Source: Streptomyces bluensis
GTDB lineage: Bacteria; Actinomycetota; Actinomycetes; Streptomycetales; Streptomycetaceae
Assembly (NCBI RefSeq): GCF_014650715.1
Contig: NZ_BMVM01000006.1
Coordinates: 186,001-250,000, forward strand
Direction of reading: 5' to 3'
DNA length: 64,000 nt
Numbering within the stretch: the first letter of the stretch is position 1; each line of letters starts with the position of its first letter. Below the pieces are notes generated by a model. The model saw only the letters and a list, made by a program, of their open reading frames with translations, was not told where the DNA came from and made no database searches. The position numbers and the translations under genes were made by a program. Shown piece after piece: positions 31,449 through 40,111 of the stretch.

Positions 31449-32867
31449 GTGACCAGCACAGCGCAGGCATCCGGGTCAGGAACCCGGGACGCACACCCCG
31501 AGCACCTCGCCCACGTCGTCTTCATCGCGGCGGCGGCCGCGATGGGCGGCTTCCTCTTCGGCTACGACAGCGCCGTGATCAACGGCGCAGTCGAAGCCAT
31601 CCGGGACCGTTACGACATCGGCCCCGCGGCGCTGGCGCAGGTCATCGCCATCGCATTGATCGGTTGTGCCGTCGGCGCCGCCACCGCGGGCCGCACCGCC
31701 GACCGCATCGGCCGCATCCGGTCCATGCAGATAGCTGCCGTGCTCTTCACCATCAGCGCGGTCGGCTCGGCGCTCCCCTTCGCCCTCTGGGACCTCGCCC
31801 TCTGGCGCGTCGTCGGCGGCTTCGCCATCGGCATGGCCTCGGTGATCGGCCCCGCCTACATCGCCGAGGTCGCGCCCGCCGCGTACCGAGGCCGCCTCGG
31901 CTCCTTCCAGCAGGCCGCGATCGTCATCGGCATCGCCGTCTCCCAGCTGGTCAACTGGGGCATCCTCAACGCCGCGGGCGGCGACCAGCGCGGCGAGCTG
32001 CTGGGCCTTGAGGCCTGGCAGGTCATGCTCGGTGTGATGGTCGTCCCGGCCGTGCTGTACGGCCTGCTGTCCTTCGCGATCCCCGAGTCCCCGCGGTTCC
32101 TGATCTCCGCCGGCAAGGACGCGCGCGCCCGGAAGGTGCTGGCCGAGATCGAGGGCGGGGACGTCGATCTGGACGCGCGGGTCGCCGAGATCGAGGTCGC
32201 CATGAGGAGCGAGCACAAGTCGACGTTCAGGGATCTGCTCGGCGGCGGCTCCTTCTTCAAGCCGATCGTCTGGGTCGGCATCGGACTCTCGGTCTTCCAG
32301 CAGTTCGTCGGCATCAATGTCGCGTTCTACTACTCCTCGACGCTGTGGCAGTCCGTCGGCGTCGACCCGGCCGAGTCGTTCTTCTACTCCTTCACCACGT
32401 CGATCATCAACATCCTCGGCACCGTGATCGCCATGATCTTCGTGGACCGCCTCGGCCGCCGCCCGCTCGCCGTCATCGGCTCCGTCGGCATGGTCGTCGG
32501 CCTCGCCCTGGAGGCCTGGGCGTTCAGCTACGACCTCGTCGACGGCAGGCTCCCGGCCGCCCAGGGCTGGATCGCCCTGATCGCCGCCCATGTGTTCGTG
32601 CTCTTCTTCGCCCTCTCCTGGGGTGTGGTCGTCTGGGTCATGCTCGGCGAGATGTTCCCGAACAAGCTCCGCGCCGCCGCCCTGGGCGTGGCCGCCTCCG
32701 CTCAGTGGATCGCCAACTGGGCCATCACCGCGAGCTTCCCGTCGCTGGCCGACTGGAACCTCTCCGTGACCTACGTGATCTACGCGGGATTCGCCGCGCT
32801 CTCCGTCCCCTTCGTGCTGAAGTTCGTGAAGGAGACCAAGGGCAAGGCGCTGGAGGAGATGGGGTAA
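31449..32867 (+). CDS. glcP: Major facilitator sugar porter, probable glucose permease GlcP
   Basis: A 472-residue 12-helix transporter of the sugar porter family. Signatures in order: GGFLFGYDSAVINGAVEA (helix 1), GRTADRIGRIRSM (loop 2/3), PESPRFLISAGKDARARKVL after helix 6, QQFVGINVAFYYSSTLW (helix 7, sugar contact), VDRLGRRPLAVIG (loop 8/9) and KETKGKALEEM at the end. Streptomyces GlcP imports glucose with a proton and feeds glucose kinase, so it lies upstream of carbon catabolite repression. The identification as GlcP rests on strong family match and its position just after smc, as in S. coelicolor. GTG start follows GAGGAG. It has its own 225-base leader. Confidence 0.9.
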   Translation: MTSTAQASGSGTRDAHPEHLAHVVFIAAAAAMGGFLFGYDSAVINGAVEAIRDRYDIGPAALAQVIAIALIGCAVGAATAGRTADRIGRIRSMQIAAVLFTISAVGSALPFALWDLALWRVVGGFAIGMASVIGPAYIAEVAPAAYRGRLGSFQQAAIVIGIAVSQLVNWGILNAAGGDQRGELLGLEAWQVMLGVMVVPAVLYGLLSFAIPESPRFLISAGKDARARKVLAEIEGGDVDLDARVAEIEVAMRSEHKSTFRDLLGGGSFFKPIVWVGIGLSVFQQFVGINVAFYYSSTLWQSVGVDPAESFFYSFTTSIINILGTVIAMIFVDRLGRRPLAVIGSVGMVVGLALEAWAFSYDLVDGRLPAAQGWIALIAAHVFVLFFALSWGVVVWVMLGEMFPNKLRAAALGVAASAQWIANWAITASFPSLADWNLSVTYVIYAGFAALSVPFVLKFVKETKGKALEEMG

Positions 32868-32957
32868 GCCGTCCGGCCCCTCGCCGCCCCGAGCCCTCCG
32901 CCGACTCGACCCCTCTCCCGCCCCGGCCCGGACACCGCCCGCGCCGGGGCGGCGGCA

Positions 32958-33929
32958 TCAGTCCGTGAGCCTCGGCAGCACGTCCTCACAGAACAGACGC
33001 AGACCGCGCCAGCCCTCGTCGACCGGCATCCCACCGGACAGCGGGTGCAGGACGAAGCTGCCCAGCCCCTGCGCCACGCACTCGTCCGGCGTCAGGATCC
33101 GGTACACCCCCTCGGCGCGCAGCTCCTCCACCGTCGTGGCCGCCGACTTCACCGCCGAGCGGATCCCCTCCGGCTGCCAGGACGCGTACGTCCGCGCCTC
33201 GTGCAGGAAGTGCTCGCCGTACATCGCCCACGCCCGGTCCGGATCCTCCGCGATGTGCAGCAGCGGTGTCTCGGCTGCGGGCATCATGGTCCACCCCTCG
33301 GTGCCGTACTCCACGAGCCGCTCCTTGTAGTACGCCTCCAGCTCCGGCAGATGCGCGCTCGGGAAGAACGGCAGCCCCAGCCGGGCCGCCCGGCGCGCCG
33401 CCGCCCGCGAGGAACCGCCGACCAGCAGCAGGGGATGCGGCTCGGTGTACGGACGCGGAGTGACACGGACGGTACGGCCCCGGTAGGTGAACGGCTCGCC
33501 CGTCCACGCCTTCAGGACCGTCTCCAGCACCTCGTCCTGGAGCCGGCCGCGCCGCTTCCATTCCACGTCGAAGAGGGCGTACTCCTCCGGCCGGTACCCG
33601 ATCCCCGCCACCGTCACCAGCCGTCCGCCGCTCAGCAGGTCCAGTACGGCGATGTCCTCGGCCAGCCGCAGCGGATCGTGCAGCGGTCCGATGACCGCCG
33701 ACACGGTGACCCCGATGCGCCGGGTGGCCCCGAAGACCGCGCCCGCGAAGGCGAACGGCGACGGCAGCCAGTTGTTGGCGACCCCGTGGTGCTCCTCCGT
33801 CTGCACGGTGGTGATCCCACGGTCGTCGGCGTACGCGGCCATCTCGACGGCCGCCCGGTAGCGGGCGCCCAGCGACGCCGGGGTCGCACCGGGCTCGACG
33901 AGGTTGAAACGGACGACCGTGACGGGCAT
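32958..33929 (-). CDS. LLM-class (luciferase-like) flavin-dependent oxidoreductase
   Basis: A 323-residue TIM-barrel protein of the bacterial luciferase-like family. Visible are MPVTVVRFNLVEPGA, a QTEEHHGV motif near residue 45, GVTVSAVIGPLHDPLRLAEDIAVLD, LVTVAGIGYRPEEYALFDVEWKRRG and the phosphate-loop region PLLLVGGSSRAAARRAARLGLPF. These enzymes use FMNH2 or F420 to oxidise diverse substrates. The substrate is unknown. Note that cofC in this window belongs to F420 synthesis, but nothing here proves F420 use. ATG at 33929 is preceded by GAGGGGG. Confidence 0.88.
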   Translation of the reverse strand: MPVTVVRFNLVEPGATPASLGARYRAAVEMAAYADDRGITTVQTEEHHGVANNWLPSPFAFAGAVFGATRRIGVTVSAVIGPLHDPLRLAEDIAVLDLLSGGRLVTVAGIGYRPEEYALFDVEWKRRGRLQDEVLETVLKAWTGEPFTYRGRTVRVTPRPYTEPHPLLLVGGSSRAAARRAARLGLPFFPSAHLPELEAYYKERLVEYGTEGWTMMPAAETPLLHIAEDPDRAWAMYGEHFLHEARTYASWQPEGIRSAVKSAATTVEELRAEGVYRILTPDECVAQGLGSFVLHPLSGGMPVDEGWRGLRLFCEDVLPRLTD

Positions 33930-34113
33930 GGGACCCCCTCGTGGCGTAGGTGGAGAGGGACGTTAGCTGACGGCAAGTCAGGTTTCCAGAGCGATGACGG
34001 GAGTGGCTGCGGTGAGGGGGTGTGTGACGGCCCACCCCCGGCCCGGTGGGGCCTGCGGCCCCGCGTGGACAACAAACCGCCGAACGAGACGTCACGCCAT
34101 ACTGGACTGCGTT

Positions 34114-35325
34114 ATGGACATCCTCATCCTTGCTCTAGTCATCGCCGTGGTCGTGCTCGGTGCGATCGGCGGGCTCGTCATCGGCAGCCGCAGAAAGAAG
34201 CCGCAGCCGCCCGCGCCCCCCACGACGCCCGACATCACCGCCCCTCCGGCCGAGCCGCACGTAGGCGACGAGGCCGAGACGCCGCGCGACGAACCGCGCC
34301 GGACGATAGAGGAGGTGGACCTCCCCGGCGGCCCGGCCGGCGTCGCCGTGGAGGAGCCGCCCGCCGTCCCCGGGCTCGAAGCCCCCGAGATCGAGATCCC
34401 GGAGCCGACCGCCGGCCGTCTGGTACGGCTGCGCGCTCGGCTCTCCCGCTCGCAGAACGCGCTCGGCAAGGGGCTGCTCACGCTCCTCTCGCGCGAGCAC
34501 CTCGACGAGGACACCTGGGAGGAGGTCGAGGACACGCTCCTCACCGCCGACGTCGGCGTACAGCCGACCCAGGAACTGGTCGAGCGGCTGCGCGAGCGCG
34601 TGAAGGTGCTGGGCACCCGTACACCTCAGGAGCTGCGCGGACTGCTCCGCGAGGAGCTGCTCACGCTCGTCGGCGCCGACCTGGACCGCACGGTGAAGAC
34701 CGAGCCCGCGCCCGGCAAGCCCGGCATCGTGATGGTCGTCGGCGTGAACGGCACCGGCAAGACGACCACCACCGGCAAGCTCGCCCGCGTCCTCGTGGCC
34801 GACGGCCGCAGTGTCGTCCTCGGCGCCGCCGACACCTTCCGTGCCGCCGCCGCCGACCAGCTGCAGACCTGGGGTGAGCGGGTCGGCGCCTACACCGTGC
34901 GCGGCCCCGAGGGCGGCGACCCCGCCTCCGTCGCCTTCGACGCGGTCAAGGAAGGCAAGGAGATGGGCGCCGACGTCGTCCTCATCGACACGGCGGGGCG
35001 CCTCCACACCAAGACCGGCCTCATGGACGAGCTCGGCAAGGTCAAGCGCGTCGTCGAGAAGCACGCTCCGCTGGACGAGGTGCTGCTCGTACTCGACGCG
35101 ACCACCGGTCAGAACGGGCTGGTCCAGGCCCGCGTCTTCGCCGAGGTCGTCGACATCACCGGCATCGTGCTGACCAAGCTCGACGGCACGGCCAAGGGCG
35201 GCATCGTGGTCGCCGTCCAGCGTGAGCTCGACGTGCCGGTCAAGCTGGTGGGTCTGGGAGAGGGCGCCGACGACCTGGCGCCGTTCGAGCCGGAAGCGTT
35301 CGTGGATGCGCTTATCGGTGACTGA
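34114..35325 (+). CDS. ftsY: Signal recognition particle receptor FtsY
   Basis: A 403-residue FtsY. Unlike the E. coli protein it has an N-terminal transmembrane anchor (MDILILALVIAVVVLGAIGG), then a Pro/Glu-rich A-domain of about 80 residues. The NG domain has GVNGTGKTTTTGKLA (G1), AADTFRAAAADQL (insertion box), DTAGRLHTKTGLMDEL (G3), LTKLDGTAKGG (G4) and the final GLGEGADDLAPFEPEAFVDAL. It pairs with Ffh (encoded 7.5 kb away) to deliver ribosomes to the SecYEG channel. ATG at 34114 retains the anchor. Confidence 0.97.
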   Translation: MDILILALVIAVVVLGAIGGLVIGSRRKKPQPPAPPTTPDITAPPAEPHVGDEAETPRDEPRRTIEEVDLPGGPAGVAVEEPPAVPGLEAPEIEIPEPTAGRLVRLRARLSRSQNALGKGLLTLLSREHLDEDTWEEVEDTLLTADVGVQPTQELVERLRERVKVLGTRTPQELRGLLREELLTLVGADLDRTVKTEPAPGKPGIVMVVGVNGTGKTTTTGKLARVLVADGRSVVLGAADTFRAAAADQLQTWGERVGAYTVRGPEGGDPASVAFDAVKEGKEMGADVVLIDTAGRLHTKTGLMDELGKVKRVVEKHAPLDEVLLVLDATTGQNGLVQARVFAEVVDITGIVLTKLDGTAKGGIVVAVQRELDVPVKLVGLGEGADDLAPFEPEAFVDALIGD

Positions 35326-35366
35326 GCGCGCGTACGCGCAGTACGTGTCGCGGCACGTATCCGGAG

Positions 35367-35405
35367 AAGGGCCCCCTCACATGGTGCAGAGGTGAGGGGG
35401 CCCTT
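35367..35405. terminator. Bidirectional terminator between ftsY and the primase-like gene
   Basis: A perfect 14-bp stem (aagggccccctcac / gtgagggggccctt) with an 11-nt loop lies in the 98-base gap between two convergent genes. It is the strongest hairpin in the window and should stop transcription from both sides. Confidence 0.85.
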
Positions 35406-35423
35406 CGCTGTTGTTCTCCTGGG

Positions 35424-36083
35424 CTACGCGCGGGACCGATGCGCCAGGTACGCGAGCGTGCCCAGCAGCAGGCGTGCGGCCGGTGGTTGTGTCGCCGAGT
35501 CCAGGGCGGGGGAGCGGAGCCAGCGAACCGGGCCGAGGCCGCCGCGGTCGGAGGGCGGAGCCGTGACGTGGCTGCCGGGGCCCAGGCCGCGCAGGTCGAG
35601 GGACGACGGGTCGTCCCAGCCCATGCGGTAGAGCAGCCCTGGGAGCTCGGCGGCCGCGCCCGGGGCGACGAGGAAGTGGGCGCGGCCCTCGGGGGTGACG
35701 ATGACAGGGCCGAGAGGGAGACCCATCCGTTCCAGCCGGACCAGGGCTCGGCGGCCGGCGGCCTCGGCGACCTCGATCACATCGAAGGCGCGGCCCACCG
35801 GCAGCATGACCGAGGCGCCCGGGAACTCCGCCCAGGCCCTGGTCACCTCGTCGAGCGTCGCCCCCGCGCGGACCGGGGGAGCGAAGTCGAGGGGATGCGC
35901 GCCGGGCGCACCGCAACTCGCCTTGCCGCACGAACAGGCACCCGCGGCCGCCCGCGCGCCGGGCACCACGTCCCAGCCCCAGAGCCCGGTGAACTCGGCC
36001 ACGGCGGTGCATTCCGACGAGCGGCCGCCGCGCCGGCGCGCGCCGGATCGCATGTCCCGAATGCCGCCGATCGTGAAGCCCAT
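35424..36083 (-). CDS. Primase/polymerase N-terminal-domain-like protein
   Basis: A 219-residue protein resembling the bifunctional DNA primase-polymerase domain. It has CSCGKASCGAPGAHPLDF, matching the C-x-C...C-x-APGxHP motif of such domains, then MLPVGRAFDVIEVAEAAGRRALVRLERMG, where active prim-pols have a D-x-D pair (often DVLDVP), and PVIVTPEGRAHFLVAPGA. Here the second Asp position reads Glu, and no helicase or primase C-domain follows, so enzymatic activity is doubtful. ATG at 36083 follows GGAGGGGG. It is divergent from nsdA. Its role is unknown. Confidence 0.8.
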   Translation of the reverse strand: MGFTIGGIRDMRSGARRRGGRSSECTAVAEFTGLWGWDVVPGARAAAGACSCGKASCGAPGAHPLDFAPPVRAGATLDEVTRAWAEFPGASVMLPVGRAFDVIEVAEAAGRRALVRLERMGLPLGPVIVTPEGRAHFLVAPGAAAELPGLLYRMGWDDPSSLDLRGLGPGSHVTAPPSDRGGLGPVRWLRSPALDSATQPPAARLLLGTLAYLAHRSRA

Positions 36084-36548
36084 GCCCCCTCCAACGGGTC
36101 CAGCACACCAGTGGTTACGAGACGGAGTCGGAATGTGACCCTGTGTTTCCCCGCCCGGATCGAGTAACCGCTCGGCCCGGAGGCGCTCAGTGGTGCTCCA
36201 GGGGGTGAGCTCGACGGTGCGCGCCGCTGAACGCATCGCTCCGCCCACTCCCGGCCGTCATGTGTCAAGTGAATCGTGCAGAGGCAACCGTGAGTTCATT
36301 CGAAGGGGTGGCGAATGGTGGCGATTCCGGATTCCCCGTGGCTGGACGGGTGATCGTAGGATTACTGTGTGTGCACAAGCCCTGGGGGCGTGTACGCGCG
36401 TGGGTATGCCGGAGGCAAGTCGAGTCCCCGTTCGACGGGTGACGACTGTCGGACGCGCGACCGTCCGTACCGGCATGCTGGTAGGGCTTGGCGCACATGG
36501 CGCACGGGCGGTTGGCGCACAGGTGGTTTCAGGGATGGGGGCGTTCCA
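36084..36548. other. Divergent regulatory region before nsdA
   Basis: This 465-base region has no convincing gene. It must hold promoters for the primase-like gene (leftward) and nsdA (rightward). A TAGGAT box at 36357-36362 is a possible minus-10. Three tggcgcac units at about 36489-36521 form short imperfect repeats ahead of the nsdA start. Confidence 0.45.
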
Positions 36549-38063
36549 GTGGGCGGCAACGGCGGAGGCGGCACGAACGCTGACAAGCGCCCCAACGAGC
36601 TTCTGAGTTCGTGGTTCGTGCGGAGCGGCTGGTCCAAGGGGGAGCTCGCCCGGCAGGTCAACCGCCGGGCCCGCCAGCTGGGCGCCAGTCACATCTCCAC
36701 GGACACCTCCCGCGTGCGCCGCTGGCTCGACGGCGAGAATCCGCGCGAGCCGATCCCCAGAATCCTGTCCGAGCTGTTCTCCGAGCGGTTCGGCTGTGTC
36801 GTCGCCGTCGAGGACCTGGGCCTGCGTGCCGCCCACCGGTCCCCGTCCACCTCCGGCGTCGACCTGCCCTGGACGGGCCCGCAGACCGTCGCGCTGATCA
36901 GCGAGTTCTCGCGCAGCGACCTGATGCTGGCGCGGCGCGGCTTTCTCGGGACCTCCCTGGGCCTCGCCGCCGGTCCGTCCCTCATCGAGCCGATGCAGCG
37001 CTGGCTCGTGCCCTCGCCTCCTTCGCCCAGGTCCTCGGGTCCGCTCGCGCAGGGGGGACTCCCATCGCGCGAGGCGCCGGAGCCCGTGCCCGCGGCGCGC
37101 CGTCCGGGCCGGCTGTCCAAACCCGAGCTGGACCTCCTGGAGTCCACCGCCGTGATGTTCCGGAGGTGGGACGCCCAGTGCGGCGGCGGTCTGCGCCGCA
37201 AGGCCGTCGTGGGCCAGCTGCACGAGGTGACCGACCTCCTCCAGGAGCCCCAGCCCGAGGCCACCACCAAGCGCCTGTTCAGGGTGGCCGCGGAGCTCGC
37301 CGAGCTGGCGGGCTGGATGAGTTACGACGTCGGGCTCCAGCCGACCGCCCAGAAGTACTTCGTCCTGGCCCTGCACGCCGCCAAGGAAGCGGGCGACAAA
37401 CCCCTGGGGTCGTACGTCCTGGCCAGCATGAGCCGTCAGATGATCCACGTCGGCCGCCCCGACGACGCGCTGGAGCTGATCCACCTCGCCCAGTACGGCA
37501 GCCGTGACTGCGCGAGCCCGCGCACCCAGTCCATGCTGTATGCGATGGAGGCCCGCGCCTACGCCAACATGGGCCAGCCCAGCAAGTGCAAGCGGGCCGT
37601 GCGGATGGCCGAGGACACCTTCGCCGACGCCGCGGAGTGGGACGAGCCGGACCCCGACTGGATCCGCTTCTTCTCCGAGGCCGAGCTGTACGCGGAGAAC
37701 TCCCACTCCTACCGCGACCTCGCCTACGTCGCCGGCCGCAGCCCCACGTACGCCTCCATGGCCGAGCCCGTGATGCGCAAGGCCGTCGATCTCTTCGCCG
37801 ATGACACCGAGCACCAGCGGTCGTACGCACTCAACCTGATCGGCATGGCCACGGTGCACCTGTTGCAGCGTGAGCCGGAGCAGAGCGCGGTGCTCGCCCG
37901 GAGTGCCATGGAGGTCGCCGTGAAGGTGCGCTCAGAGCGGGTCAACACTCGTATCCGAAAGACCGTCGACACGGCTGTACGCGATTTCGGGGATCTCGCC
38001 GAGGTCGTGGACCTCACCGACCAGCTCGCCAAGCACCTGCCCGAGACCGCCGAAGCGGTCTGA
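36549..38063 (+). CDS. nsdA: NsdA, negative regulator of differentiation and antibiotic production
   Basis: A 504-residue protein. Residues 15-80 have a helix-rich segment (NELLSSWFVRSGWSKGELARQV ... TSRVRRWLDGENPREPIPRIL) resembling a DNA-binding or XRE-like head. Residues 220-500 consist of TPR-like helix pairs, for example AQKYFVLALHAAKEAGDK and ALNLIGMATVHLLQREPEQS. NsdA in S. coelicolor represses sporulation and antibiotic synthesis, and its place two genes before amtB is as in that species. The GTG at 36549 gives about the S. coelicolor length; upstream in-frame codons encode Arg/Gly-rich leader. A Pro/Ser-rich linker lies near residues 155-190. Confidence 0.88.
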   Translation: MGGNGGGGTNADKRPNELLSSWFVRSGWSKGELARQVNRRARQLGASHISTDTSRVRRWLDGENPREPIPRILSELFSERFGCVVAVEDLGLRAAHRSPSTSGVDLPWTGPQTVALISEFSRSDLMLARRGFLGTSLGLAAGPSLIEPMQRWLVPSPPSPRSSGPLAQGGLPSREAPEPVPAARRPGRLSKPELDLLESTAVMFRRWDAQCGGGLRRKAVVGQLHEVTDLLQEPQPEATTKRLFRVAAELAELAGWMSYDVGLQPTAQKYFVLALHAAKEAGDKPLGSYVLASMSRQMIHVGRPDDALELIHLAQYGSRDCASPRTQSMLYAMEARAYANMGQPSKCKRAVRMAEDTFADAAEWDEPDPDWIRFFSEAELYAENSHSYRDLAYVAGRSPTYASMAEPVMRKAVDLFADDTEHQRSYALNLIGMATVHLLQREPEQSAVLARSAMEVAVKVRSERVNTRIRKTVDTAVRDFGDLAEVVDLTDQLAKHLPETAEAV

Positions 38064-38276
38064 CGCCCTCCGCTCCAGGGCTCCAAGGCCCTGAGGGCCC
38101 AAGCCTCCGGCCGCGGCCGGCCTCCCCGACCACCCGACTCGGCTCCCCCCGTGCCAGGTCATCGGATGGCTGCCCGCGGCCGGTACTGGGGGGACTTTCC
38201 GAAGGTTGCGTCACGATAACGATCGTGCGGCCCGGCATCCGGCAGTTCATCAAGGCGTAACACGCGAGGTGCCTTC

Positions 38277-38292
38277 GTCACGGCGGCGAAAC
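38277..38292 (+). promoter_or_regulatory. GlnR-type box upstream of amtB
   Basis: GTCAC-n6-GAAAC matches the consensus gTnAC-n6-GAAAC of the actinobacterial nitrogen regulator GlnR. It lies about 119 bp before the amtB start, in a 347-base gap. A further partial half-site, GTCAC-n6-GATCG, is at 38210-38225, and GTAAC lies at about 38257. Nitrogen-limited activation by GlnR is inferred. Confidence 0.7.
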
Positions 38293-38410
38293 ATCGAGGG
38301 GCTCCGACCGAAACCGCGCTGCGTCAGTCTCGTGGCGCACAACCGGCCCGCCCCTCAATCCGCTCAGGCTTCGCCCGCACGGGGCCGTACCTATCGACGA
38401 GGAGACGCCG

Positions 38411-39754
38411 ATGGCATCATCCGCCATCACGCTAGCCGCAGACGCACCCACACTGTCTGCCGCCAACACAGGCTTCATGCTGATCTGTTCCGCCCTGGTG
38501 ATGCTCATGACCCCGGGACTGGCCTTCTTCTACGGAGGCATGGTCCGCGTCAAGAGCACCCTGAACATGCTGATGATGAGCTTCATCAGCCTGGGAATCG
38601 TCACCATCCTGTGGGTGCTGTACGGCTTCTCCCTCGCCTTCGGTACGGACTCCGGCAGCCTCATCGGCTGGAACTCGGACTGGGTGGGCCTCAGCAACAT
38701 CGGACTGACGCAGCTGTGGGACGGATACACCATCCCGGTCTTCGTCTTCCTGGTCTTCCAGCTGATGTTCGCGATCATCACGCCCGCCCTGATCAGCGGT
38801 GCCCTGGCCGATCGCGTCAAGTTCACCGCCTGGGCGCTCTTCGTCGCCCTGTGGGCCACGGTCGTCTACTTCCCCGTCGCCCACTGGGTCTGGGGCGCCG
38901 GCGGCTGGGCCTTCGAGCTGGGGGTCATCGACTTCGCCGGCGGTACGGCGGTCCACATCAACGCCGGTGCCGCAGCGCTCGGCGTGATCCTGGTCATCGG
39001 CAAGCGCGTCGGCTTCAAGAAGGACCCGATGCGTCCGCACAGCCTCCCGCTCGTCATGCTCGGCGCCGGTCTGCTGTGGTTCGGCTGGTTCGGCTTCAAC
39101 GCCGGTTCGTGGCTCGGCAACGACGACGGCGTCGGCGCGCTGATGTTCGTCAACACCCAGGTCGCCACCGCCGCCGCCATGCTGGCCTGGCTCATCTACG
39201 AGAAGATCCGCCACGGCGCGTTCACCACGCTGGGCGCCGCTTCCGGTGCCGTCGCCGGTCTGGTCGCCATCACCCCGGCCGGTGGCTCGGTCTCCCCGCT
39301 CGGCGCGATCGCAGTCGGTGCCATCGCCGGTGTGCTGTGTGCCATGGCCGTCGGACTGAAGTACAAGTTCGGTTACGACGACTCGCTCGACGTCGTCGGC
39401 GTCCACCTGGTCGGCGGTGTCGTCGGCTCCCTGCTGATCGGCTTCTTCGCCAGCGGCCACGGCCAGTCCGATGTCGCGGGCCTCTTCTACGGCGGCGGCC
39501 TGGACCAGTTCTGGAAGCAGTGCGCCGGAGTCTTCGCGGTCCTCGCCTACTCGCTGGTGGTCTCCGCGATCCTGGCCCTCATCCTCGACAAGACCATCGG
39601 CATGCGGGTCTCCGAGGACGACGAGGTGGCGGGTATCGACCAGGTCGAGCACGCCGAGACCGCATATGACTTCAGCGGCGCCGGCGGCGGTGCCGCCGCC
39701 CGGACCGCCCCGGCCCCGGTCGCCGACACTGCGAGCAAGAAGGTGGACGCATGA
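38411..39754 (+). CDS. amtB: Ammonium transporter
   Basis: A 447-residue Amt protein with 11 predicted membrane helices. Conserved pore elements include GLAFFYGGMVRVKSTLNML, the twin-His pair (VHINAGAAALGV in the middle and DVVGVHLVGGVVGSLL near the end), and FGWFGFNAGSWLG. The cytosolic C-tail carries the GMRVSEDDEVAGIDQVEHAETAY PII-binding segment followed by an Ala-rich end. It passes ammonia and is plugged by GlnK, encoded immediately downstream with a 4-base overlap. The GlnR box upstream suggests induction when nitrogen is short. Confidence 0.97.
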   Translation: MASSAITLAADAPTLSAANTGFMLICSALVMLMTPGLAFFYGGMVRVKSTLNMLMMSFISLGIVTILWVLYGFSLAFGTDSGSLIGWNSDWVGLSNIGLTQLWDGYTIPVFVFLVFQLMFAIITPALISGALADRVKFTAWALFVALWATVVYFPVAHWVWGAGGWAFELGVIDFAGGTAVHINAGAAALGVILVIGKRVGFKKDPMRPHSLPLVMLGAGLLWFGWFGFNAGSWLGNDDGVGALMFVNTQVATAAAMLAWLIYEKIRHGAFTTLGAASGAVAGLVAITPAGGSVSPLGAIAVGAIAGVLCAMAVGLKYKFGYDDSLDVVGVHLVGGVVGSLLIGFFASGHGQSDVAGLFYGGGLDQFWKQCAGVFAVLAYSLVVSAILALILDKTIGMRVSEDDEVAGIDQVEHAETAYDFSGAGGGAAARTAPAPVADTASKKVDA

Positions 39755-40089
39755 AGCTCATCACCGCCGTCGTGAAGCCACACCGGCTCGACGAGATCAA
39801 GGAAGCCCTTCAGGCCTTCGGAGTGCACGGCCTGACGGTCACCGAGGCCAGCGGATACGGACGCCAGCGCGGACACACCGAGGTCTACCGCGGTGCCGAG
39901 TACACCGTCGACCTGGTCCCCAAGATCCGCATCGAGGTACTGGTCGAGGACGACGACGCCGAGCAGCTGATCGACGTCATCGTCAAGGCGGCCCGCACCG
40001 GCAAGATCGGTGACGGCAAGGTCTGGTCCCTCCCCGTCGACACGGCCGTCCGGGTCAGGACCGGCGAGCGCGGCCCGGACGCGCTCTGA
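39751..40089 (+). CDS. glnK: PII signal transduction protein GlnK
   Basis: A 112-residue PII protein. The T-loop GRQRGHTEVYRGAEYTVDLVPK has Tyr51, the residue modified by GlnD (adenylylated in Streptomyces). The B-loop RTGKIGDGKVW and C-terminal RVRTGERGPDAL are normal. It senses ATP/ADP and 2-oxoglutarate and regulates AmtB. It is in the amtB-glnK-glnD operon, with a 4-base overlap with amtB and 22 bases before glnD. Confidence 0.97.
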   Translation: MKLITAVVKPHRLDEIKEALQAFGVHGLTVTEASGYGRQRGHTEVYRGAEYTVDLVPKIRIEVLVEDDDAEQLIDVIVKAARTGKIGDGKVWSLPVDTAVRVRTGERGPDAL

Positions 40090-40111
40090 CGAGAAGAACA
40101 GGAGCCTCTGG

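Noticed and set aside
36369..36548. N-terminal extension of nsdA
   Set aside because: The 60 codons are Arg/Gly/Trp-rich with short repeats and lack similarity in style to NsdA; GTG at 36549 gives the expected length.
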